10,549 bases of DNA from an uncultured Collinsella sp. Its GTDB lineage: Bacteria > Actinomycetota > Coriobacteriia > Coriobacteriales > Coriobacteriaceae. A program made the translations under genes and the position numbers. Position 1 is the stretch's first letter, and every line of letters begins with the position of its first letter. The notes beneath the pieces are model-generated. The model ran no database searches, was not told the origin of the DNA, and saw only the letters and a program-made list of their open reading frames with translations. Positions 1-5,510 of the stretch are shown here, in pieces. Location: assembly GCA_900751665.1 (NCBI GenBank), contig CAADSV010000043.1, positions 1-10,549 of the forward strand, written 5' to 3'.

Positions 1-941
1 GGGCCGGTGTTCTGGAAGAAGGGGCCCGTCATCCCGGTCGCACCCACGGAGCCGATCTCCTCCTTGTCGACGATGAGCGTGATGCTCGTGCGCTCGACAT
101 TGGCTACATTGATCTGGGCGAGCATGGAGGGGTAGGCGCAGACGCGGTCGTCGTGGCCATAGCCCAAAATCATGGAGCGGTCGAGGCCCATGTCGCGGGC
201 GGGGCCGGCGGGCACGACCTCGATTTCGGCGGAGAGGAAGTCCTCCTCCTCGACGTCGTACTGCTCCTTGAGGATGTCCAGGAACATCTGCTTGACGGGC
301 TCCTTGGGGGCGTCCTTGTCGTCCTCGTCAAACTTGACGGGGCGGCCGCCCACTATCACGTCGAGGATCTCGGCGTCGACGGCGTCCTTGGCGGGCTTAG
401 ACATCTGCTCGCTCGAGAGGTGGATCAGCAGGTCGGAGATGGTAAAGACCGGGTCGTCTGCCTTGTCGCCGATGTTGATGTCGACGGTGGTGCCATCCTT
501 TTTGCAGATGACGCCCACGAGTGCGAGCGGGGAGGCTACCCAGTGGTAGCTCTTGACGCCGCCGTAGTAGTGCGTGTCGAGGTAGGCCATGTCGCCGGCC
601 TCGAAGACGGGGTTCTGCTTAAGGTCCAGGCGCGGCGAGTCCACGTGGGCGCCCAGGATGTTAAAGCCCTGCTCGAGCGGGGCGGTGCCCAGGTTGACGA
701 GCATAAGGTCCTTGCCGTGGTTAGCGGCATACACCTTGTCGCCTGCCTTGAGCTCGCGGCCTTCGGCGATTACGGTCTCCAGGTCGACGTATCCCGCCTC
801 CTCGGCCATCTTGATGCCGGCCTTGACGCACAGGCGCTCGGTTTTGTTCTCACTCAAAAACTGCTTATAGCCGCGGCAAAGCTCCTCGAGCTCCTCGATT
901 TGCTGTGGCGTGTACTTTTTCCATGCGCAGGGACGCTCCAT
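1..941 (-). CDS. M18 family zinc aminopeptidase, C-terminus beyond the left edge
   Basis: Cytosolic metallo-aminopeptidase of peptidase family M18 (aspartyl aminopeptidase/aminopeptidase I type), which removes N-terminal residues from peptides using two metal ions. The 313 visible codons, read from ATG at 941, start MERPCAWKKYTPQQIEELEE. Family motifs seen: AHVDSPRLD (H99 as zinc ligand, D101), GYGHDDRVCAYPS (D264/D265, bridging aspartate region) and DKEEIGSVG (E294 catalytic base, E295 ligand). Members are roughly 430-470 aa, so about one third is missing; nothing looks broken in the visible part. The start is supported by AAAGGAG eight bases upstream and by the absence of a better one. The gene is divergent from polA, and a candidate -10 box lies within an inverted repeat at 981-1015. 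The family call is firm; substrate preference (acidic or broad) cannot be read from the sequence. Confidence 0.93.
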   Translation of the reverse strand, partial: MERPCAWKKYTPQQIEELEELCRGYKQFLSENKTERLCVKAGIKMAEEAGYVDLETVIAEGRELKAGDKVYAANHGKDLMLVNLGTAPLEQGFNILGAHVDSPRLDLKQNPVFEAGDMAYLDTHYYGGVKSYHWVASPLALVGVICKKDGTTVDINIGDKADDPVFTISDLLIHLSSEQMSKPAKDAVDAEILDVIVGGRPVKFDEDDKDAPKEPVKQMFLDILKEQYDVEEEDFLSAEIEVVPAGPARDMGLDRSMILGYGHDDRVCAYPSMLAQINVANVERTSITLIVDKEEIGSVGATGMTGPFFQNTG

Positions 942-980
942 GACGCAGGCTCCTTTCGGATCGATCGTGCTGGTTGATGT

Positions 981-1015
981 ACCGTGAGCCATCGTATCAC
1001 GCGCGGGCTCACGGT
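981..1015 (-). promoter_or_regulatory. Inverted repeat around a candidate -10 box of the aminopeptidase gene
   Basis: Ten-base perfect inverted repeat, ACCGTGAGCC at 981-990 and GGCTCACGGT at 1006-1015, separated by 15 bases. Within the spacer, the minus strand reads TACGAT (991-996), the same hexamer proposed as the -10 box of ndk. Its position gives a 5' leader of about 45 bases for the aminopeptidase gene. No good -35 box is visible. The arrangement would suit a repressor operator over the promoter. A cruciform or an mRNA hairpin is an alternative. Confidence 0.45.
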
Positions 1016-1056
1016 GGCGGGGGAGCTTGATGTGAGGTGGCCGCGGGGCGGGGAGC

Positions 1057-1067
1057 GTGTAAACTGG
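1057..1067 (+). promoter_or_regulatory. Candidate -10 region of polA
   Basis: GTGTAAACTGG fits the extended actinobacterial -10 pattern (TAnnnT with flanking G), placed about 40 bases before the polA start. A similar string, GGGAGTGTGTAAAACT, lies upstream of argH at 7164-7179. No -35 hexamer is recognisable at the right distance, so this is a weak call. Confidence 0.3.
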
Positions 1068-1107
1068 AGTGAGCAAACCGTGCCCAGCCTAAAGCGAGGT
1101 ATTCAAT

Positions 1108-3855
1108 ATGTCTGACAAGCGCCGCACCTTTGCCGTTATCGACGGCAACTCGCTCATGCATCGCGCCTTCCACGCCGTGCCGCCGACCATGAACGCGCCG
1201 GACGGTCGCCCCACCAACGCGATTTTTGGCTTTCTGAACATGTTTCTTAAGATGATCGACGCCTTTAACCCCGACGGCGTTGTTGTGGCGTTTGATAAGG
1301 GCAAGCCGCGCGTGCGCATGGAGATGCTGCCGCAGTATAAGGCGCAACGCCCGCCCATGGACCCCGATCTGCATGCGCAGTTCCCTATGATTAAGGAGCT
1401 GCTCACCGCGCTCAACGTGCCGATTCTGCAGTCCGAGGGCTGGGAAGGCGATGATATCCTGGGTACCATGGCGCGCCTGGGCGAGCAGGCCGGCTGTGAT
1501 ATGCTGCTGGTGACTGGCGACCGCGATATGTATCAGCTCGTGACCGAGCACGTCAACGTGGTCTCGACCCGTAAGGGCCTGTCCGACGTGGCGATTATGA
1601 CGCCCGAGAGCGTGGATGACCTGTATCACGGCATTACGCCGGCGCTCGTGCCCGACTTTTATGGTCTGAAGGGCGACACGTCCGACAACATCCCCGGCGT
1701 GCCGGGCATCGGTCCCAAAAAGGCGAGTGCGCTTATTGCGCAGTACGGTAGCCTGGACGAGGTCATCGCACATGCCGACGAGGTCAAGGGCAAGATGGGC
1801 GAGAACCTGCGTGCACACATCGACGATGCGCTGCTGAGCCGCAAGGTCGCAACCATTCGCACCGATGCGCCCGTCGAGCTCGATTTTGAGGCGACGTCAT
1901 TCCCGGCGTTTTCTGCCGACGAAGTGTCCGCGGCGCTGGGCACGCTTGGTATCACCGCCATGCAGAACCGTTTCTTGGCGCTGATCGGCGGTGAGGGTGG
2001 CGCTGCTGTCTCCAGTATGTTTGAGATGCCTGCGATGGTTCGTGCAGCCGCCGGCGAAGCTGACGCGCTTGGTGCCGTTGCGGCTGAGGTCTCCCGCGCG
2101 ATTGATGCCGACGAGTGGGTTGCCGCCGTGGTGGACGACGACAAGGAAGAGGGCGCGCTCTTTGGCCTGACGCGCACGCTGTGGTTGGCGACGTCCAAGG
2201 GCCTGTTTGCGCTCGAGGAGAGCGACGGCGGTGCGGCGGCTGAGGTTGAGGGCTTCAACTTCGTCCACGGCGTGATTGCCGGCGTGCTCGTGCGTCTCTT
2301 TATGGAGGGTCGCGTGGCGAGCCCGGATATGAAGGCGCTGTTGCACGAGCTTTCGCCCATCGATTCTTCTGAGCCTGAGCTCATGGATCCGCTCGCTGCC
2401 GATTCCACGCGTATCTTCGATACCGTGGTCGTTGCCTATCTGCTGGATTCCGATCGCTCCGAGTTCGATGAGGCATATCTTGCCGATACGTATCTGCAGA
2501 TGGCGCTGCCTGCGGCGCGTGGTGCAGAGGGTATCGGCGAGGACGCCCCCGCGCCTGCCGCTCGCACGGCGGCCTTGACGCTGGCGCTGGTCGCACCGCT
2601 GCGCGATCGCATGGCCCGTGAGAACGCCGCCAACGTGTTCGATGGCATCGAGATGCCGCTTGTGCCGGTACTTGCCAAGATGGAGCGCGCGGGCATGCTC
2701 GTGGACCCCGACCGCCTGCGCAGTCTGTCCGAGGGTCTGGCGACCCAGATCACCGAGGTCGAGCGCAGTATTCGCGACCTGGCGGGTGACGAGACCTTTA
2801 ATATTGGCAGTCCCATGCAGCTGTCGCATGTGCTCTTTGATGTGATGGGGCTTCCGACCAAGGGCCTTAAGAAGACTAAGCGCGGCTACTATTCGACCAA
2901 CGCCAAGGTGTTGGGCGACCTTGCGCGTGACCACGAGATCGTGCGTCTGATCTTGGACTGGCGTGAGAAGTCCAAGATCAAGTCAACCTATCTGGACACG
3001 CTGGGCCCGCTGCGCCGTGGTGACGGTCGTGTGCACACCACATACAACCAGACCATCACGGCAACGGGGCGTCTGTCCTCGAGCGACCCGAACCTGCAGA
3101 ACATCCCGACGCGCTCGGAGCTGGGTCGTACCGTCAAGACGGCGTTTTCGGCAGGCGAGGGAAGCGTCTTTTTGGCGGTGGACTACTCGCAGATCGAGCT
3201 GCGTCTGCTCGCGCATCTCTCGGGTGACGAGCACCTGGTGCGCGCCTTTAACGAGGGCGAGGACTTCCATGCCGAGACGGCGGCGCGCGTGTTTGGTGTG
3301 CCGGTGTCCGAGGTAACGCCCGATCTGCGCAGTCGCGCCAAGGCCGTGAACTTTGGCATCGTGTATGGTCAGCAGGCCTACGGCCTGTCGCAGTCGCTGC
3401 ATATCTCGATGGCCGAGGCGCGCGACATGATCGACCGCTACTACGAGGCCTACCCGGGCGTGCGTACGTTCCTCGACAACGTGGTGGCGCGCGCCAAGCA
3501 GACGGGCTACGCCGAGACCATGTACGGCCGCCGTCGTCATATTCCGGAGCTAAAGGCTAAAAATCCGCAACTCCGCGGCTTTGGCGAGCGCACGGCCATG
3601 AACCCCCCCCCGGGGGCCCCGCCCGCCGACATCATCAAGATTGCGATGGCCCGCGTGAGCCGCCGTCTGGAAGAAGAAGGCTTTGCCGCCCACATGATCT
3701 TGCAGGTGCACGACGAACTGGACTTTGAGTGCCCGGTCGACGAAGTAGAGCGCCTCACCGCCATGGTCCGCGACGTCATGGAGCACGTAGTAGACCTCCG
3801 CGTACCGTTGATCGCCGAAGCCAGCACCGGCATAACCTGGGCCGATGCCAAATAA
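1108..3855 (+). CDS. polA: DNA polymerase I (5' nuclease plus polymerase; proofreading site degenerate)
   Basis: Family A DNA polymerase of 915 aa, used in Okazaki-fragment maturation and excision repair. The 5' nuclease domain (about 1-290) is intact: D12, D63, the EGWEGDD acids D115/D116, TGDRD (D138, D140) and GDTSDN (D190, D193). The central region (about 320-500) matches the 3'-5' exonuclease fold in position but lacks the DxE and NxKxxD metal-binding patterns, so proofreading is probably absent, as in many Gram-positives. The polymerase domain has motif A (VDYSQIELR, D692), motif B (RAKAVNFGIVYG, K745, F749, Y753) and motif C (QVHDE, D869). The segment at 832-841 reads NPPPGAPPAD where the family has an N-x-P-x-Q-G-(S/T)-A-A-D block; this is abnormal and is treated as a finding. 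Start ATG follows GAGG by eight bases. Transcription is likely monocistronic and ends at the hairpin at 3890. Confidence 0.97.
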   Translation: MSDKRRTFAVIDGNSLMHRAFHAVPPTMNAPDGRPTNAIFGFLNMFLKMIDAFNPDGVVVAFDKGKPRVRMEMLPQYKAQRPPMDPDLHAQFPMIKELLTALNVPILQSEGWEGDDILGTMARLGEQAGCDMLLVTGDRDMYQLVTEHVNVVSTRKGLSDVAIMTPESVDDLYHGITPALVPDFYGLKGDTSDNIPGVPGIGPKKASALIAQYGSLDEVIAHADEVKGKMGENLRAHIDDALLSRKVATIRTDAPVELDFEATSFPAFSADEVSAALGTLGITAMQNRFLALIGGEGGAAVSSMFEMPAMVRAAAGEADALGAVAAEVSRAIDADEWVAAVVDDDKEEGALFGLTRTLWLATSKGLFALEESDGGAAAEVEGFNFVHGVIAGVLVRLFMEGRVASPDMKALLHELSPIDSSEPELMDPLAADSTRIFDTVVVAYLLDSDRSEFDEAYLADTYLQMALPAARGAEGIGEDAPAPAARTAALTLALVAPLRDRMARENAANVFDGIEMPLVPVLAKMERAGMLVDPDRLRSLSEGLATQITEVERSIRDLAGDETFNIGSPMQLSHVLFDVMGLPTKGLKKTKRGYYSTNAKVLGDLARDHEIVRLILDWREKSKIKSTYLDTLGPLRRGDGRVHTTYNQTITATGRLSSSDPNLQNIPTRSELGRTVKTAFSAGEGSVFLAVDYSQIELRLLAHLSGDEHLVRAFNEGEDFHAETAARVFGVPVSEVTPDLRSRAKAVNFGIVYGQQAYGLSQSLHISMAEARDMIDRYYEAYPGVRTFLDNVVARAKQTGYAETMYGRRRHIPELKAKNPQLRGFGERTAMNPPPGAPPADIIKIAMARVSRRLEEEGFAAHMILQVHDELDFECPVDEVERLTAMVRDVMEHVVDLRVPLIAEASTGITWADAK

Positions 3856-3889
3856 AGACGTACTAACAACCCCAAAGTAGCCAAAAGCA

Positions 3890-3923
3890 GAAGGGGGCTC
3901 CTTGCCAACAAGGAGCCCCCTTC
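3890..3923. terminator. Intrinsic terminator after polA, possibly bidirectional
   Basis: Perfect 15-bp stem (GAAGGGGGCTCCTTG at 3890-3904, complement at 3909-3923) with a CCAA tetraloop, 34 bases after the polA stop. On the plus strand the stem is not followed by a real U-run. On the minus strand it is followed by GCTTTTGGC. It can act as a polA terminator or as a backstop for minus-strand transcription from the HAD gene. Confidence 0.8.
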
Positions 3924-3957
3924 ATTCCGAAAAATCAGCCAAGTATCTAGACGCCAA

Positions 3958-4152
3958 GACGCCATCTTGGCGGCAGGTAAGTAAACCTAGGGCCTGGCCG
4001 GGCGGCACGGGTTAACTTTTCGTAGATTCCGCACGCAAAGAAAGCCACTTAATGTGGCTTTCGTCTTGCGCAGGACCTGACCGAGCGAAAAGTTAACCCG
4101 TGCCGCCCGGCCAGGCCCGATGGGACGGCTACCGAGCCGCCAAGATGGCGTC
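3958..4152. repeat. Large imperfect palindrome with nested inverted repeats
   Basis: Three nested pairs are visible: 3958-3973 with 4137-4152 (16 bp, perfect), 3990-4022 with 4086-4118 (33 bp, perfect) and 4040-4048 with 4054-4062 (9 bp). The stretches between outer and middle arms (3974-3989 and 4119-4136) are only loosely similar. The right outer arm lies inside the 3' end of the HAD gene and encodes its residues D-A-I-L-A-A. The left outer arm is therefore an inverted copy of that gene end. Possible explanations are an old inverted duplication, a small non-autonomous element with terminal inverted repeats, or a hairpin assembly artefact. Confidence 0.9.
4040..4062 (-). terminator. Candidate intrinsic terminator of the HAD phosphatase gene
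   Basis: GAAAGCCAC/GTGGCTTTC 9-bp stem with a TTAAT loop at the centre of the palindrome. Read on the minus strand it is followed by TTTGCG, so the stem continues into a short T-rich stretch. It lies about 70 bases after the HAD stop codon and fits a weak rho-independent terminator for that gene. Confidence 0.55.
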
Positions 4153-4956
4153 GATGAGCGTCAGTACGCCCCCGTCGTTGTTGCTCGGAATGCGCCACTT
4201 GGCGTGCACGTTCATGTGCTCTTCGGCATTGTCCACGATAAAGCTGTGACCGACGCGCTCCAGCATGGGGATGTCGTTGTACGTATCGCCCACGGCGGCA
4301 GCATCGGCAATATCGATGCCCAGGTGCTCGCACAGGTGCGCGACGCCGGCGCCCTTGTCGACGCCCAGGTTCATAAAGTCGATCCACTCGCGCCCGGCGT
4401 TGGTGACATAGAGTTTGTCCGAGAACTCGGGGCTATATGTCTCGCGGAAAGCGGGCTCGGCGTCGTAGCCGGGGAAGAAGACCGAAATCTTGTTGGACTC
4501 GAAATCAATGCCCTCAAAGCTGTCGACGTAGTTGATTGTGTTGTAGTAGACGCTGATCTCGTCGTGGTATTGATGGTCGCGGGCAAGCACGTAGAACTCG
4601 TCGAAGCAGCAAAGGACGGGGACAGCGCGCGGATCCTCCGAGGCACGGCTCAAGACCTGCTGATACAGCTCCACGTCAATAGTGCTCTTATAGATATAGC
4701 TGCCGCGATAGATCACGCACGCTCCGTTGTCGGGACAAAAGGCGAGGCGGTTCTTGACGCCCTCGAACATCTCCTCGAGCTTGGGGGCGGGACGGCCGCT
4801 GGCGGGGCAGAATACGATGTCGGCGTCGGCGAGCTTGTCCAGGCGCTCATCAAGACCCTGGGGCAGCACGCGCTCGTCGGTCAGCAGCGTCTTGTCCATG
4901 TCGACGGCGAGAATCTTAATGTTTCCGATATTGGCGTCCGATTCGTAAGTTTGCAT
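4129..4956 (-). CDS. Cof-type HAD superfamily (class IIB) phosphatase
   Basis: Predicted cytosolic phosphatase of 275 aa acting on small phosphorylated metabolites; the substrate is unknown. The four HAD motifs are all present: motif I VDMDKTLL (nucleophile D19, acid D21), motif II CPASGRP (S53), motif III K201 in LGVDKGAGV and motif IV GDTYND (D224, D228). Motif I has Lys (DxDKT) where many Cof proteins have Gly. The middle region (about 85-190) is the C2B cap expected for Cof/YbiV proteins, and the length is typical. The ATG at 4956 has AAAGG nine bases upstream. Its last residues are encoded by the right arm of the large palindrome, so the present C-terminus may have been set by that repeat. 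The gene stands alone, divergent from argG and convergent with polA. Confidence 0.92.
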   Translation of the reverse strand: MQTYESDANIGNIKILAVDMDKTLLTDERVLPQGLDERLDKLADADIVFCPASGRPAPKLEEMFEGVKNRLAFCPDNGACVIYRGSYIYKSTIDVELYQQVLSRASEDPRAVPVLCCFDEFYVLARDHQYHDEISVYYNTINYVDSFEGIDFESNKISVFFPGYDAEPAFRETYSPEFSDKLYVTNAGREWIDFMNLGVDKGAGVAHLCEHLGIDIADAAAVGDTYNDIPMLERVGHSFIVDNAEEHMNVHAKWRIPSNNDGGVLTLIDAILAAR

Positions 4957-5016
4957 AAAAGCGAGCCTTTCGTTTCGAGATTGTTTCAGACGTTATAACC
5001 ATCAATTCGTAGTCGG

Positions 5017-5045
5017 GCGTATTTTCGCAGGAACGGAGCGTATTT
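5017..5045. repeat. Direct repeat GCGTATTT, 21-bp pitch
   Basis: GCGTATTT occurs at 5017-5024 and 5038-5045, start to start 21 bp, which is two helical turns. It lies about 60 bp upstream of the HAD start and upstream of the candidate argG promoter. It could be a pair of binding sites for one regulator. Two 8-mers could also recur by chance in an AT-richer stretch. Confidence 0.35.
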
Positions 5046-5099
5046 GCACCACGCTTCACAAAGTAATGAAAAAACTTTTCAGAAATTTGAATTTGTCGC

Positions 5100-5127
5100 T
5101 TGTGCTGCGGGCACTTTAGCGTAATAT
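5100..5127 (+). promoter_or_regulatory. Candidate promoter of the argG leader transcript
   Basis: TTGTGC at 5100-5105 and TAATAT at 5122-5127 are spaced by 16 bases and lie in the AT-rich part of the HAD-argG intergenic region. Initiation near 5134 would give a leader of about 375 bases before argG, containing the small arginine-rich ORF at 5231. The hexamers are only moderate matches, and other starts are possible. Confidence 0.4.
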
Positions 5128-5230
5128 AGCGACCATCGAAAACGGAGACGGAAAAACAACCGCTTACCGAGGAAAAGGTACCGTTTGCGATATTAGAATT
5201 GCGCCCGGCGATAGGTGAAAGGAGAGGCAG

Positions 5231-5305
5231 ATGCAGTTCGTAACGATCATCACCACTGCAGACAATGCCATCCGACGCCAGCGCGCAATTTCCCGACGAC
5301 GATAA
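5231..5305 (+). CDS. Putative arginine leader peptide, 24 aa
   Basis: Short ORF with one of the best ribosome binding sites in the window: AAAGGAGAGG, with GGAG six bases before the ATG. The peptide begins MQFVTIITTA and ends RRQRAISRRR before TAA. Six of its last ten residues are Arg, with three consecutive Arg codons just before the stop. Four of the six are CGA, while all twelve Arg codons of argG are CGC or CGT. The ORF lies 205 bases upstream of argG (argininosuccinate synthase), the gene whose product feeds arginine synthesis. By analogy with the his, trp and thr leader peptides, ribosome stalling at these codons when charged tRNA-Arg is scarce could change the folding of the downstream RNA. 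What is seen is the ORF, its Shine-Dalgarno sequence and its Arg codons. The regulatory role is inference, and a small functional protein is the alternative. Confidence 0.68.
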   Translation: MQFVTIITTADNAIRRQRAISRRR

Positions 5306-5453
5306 CAATCGTCTCTGTCCGCATGGGGCGCAATGCCTCAACAGAGTCATTTTGAGGTCGTTGGGTTTAAGCACGACATAGCCGCATGTTTCTAGGGCAT
5401 GCCTGTGATGCATTCTGCTGAATAACCTGATATTGCACGGTTTTTGACCTCAA
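5298..5453 (+). promoter_or_regulatory. Candidate attenuator region between leader peptide and argG
   Basis: Several competing pairings follow the leader ORF. GACGAT/ATCGTC (5298-5303 with 5308-5313) covers the last two Arg codons and the stop. CTCTGT/ACAGAG (5313-5318 with 5341-5346) encloses GCAT/ATGC (5321-5324 with 5333-5336). CCTCAA (5336-5341) can pair with TTGAGG (5352-5357). TTGAGGTC (5352-5359) can instead pair with GACCTCAA (5446-5453). The last two exclude each other. A T5 run at 5441-5445 lies inside the last structure, but I do not see a strong classical terminator stem directly before it. Control by RNA folding is plausible; the exact mechanism is not determined. Confidence 0.42.
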
Positions 5454-5510
5454 GGTGACTTGCAACTGACCGATGTTCTAACTAGCTACCAAGGGCGAAA
5501 GGAAACAGCC

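Noticed and set aside
153..977. 274-aa plus-strand open frame over the aminopeptidase gene
   Set aside because: Antisense shadow; the minus-strand frame has all M18 zinc-site motifs.
1897..2934. 345-aa open frame antisense to polA, and similar ones at 1009-1818 and 2983-3540
   Set aside because: Low-complexity His/Arg/Gly-rich translations opposite a well-supported gene.
4916..5413. 165-aa minus-strand frame across the argG leader and into the HAD start
   Set aside because: Overlaps the HAD N-terminus in another frame, has Cys/Ser-rich non-family sequence, and runs opposite the more convincing leader ORF.
5446..5460. T5 run at 5441-5445 as a classical attenuator terminator
   Set aside because: The bases before the run form only a weak, bulged stem, so I do not call a terminator there.
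5460..5510. TTG start giving argG a 17-residue N-terminal extension
   Set aside because: No ribosome binding site. The ATG at 5511 has one and gives the standard ArgG N-terminus.
5134..5510. T-box riboswitch in the argG leader
   Set aside because: I searched by eye for the conserved T-box sequence (AGGGTGGNACCGCG-like) and found none.
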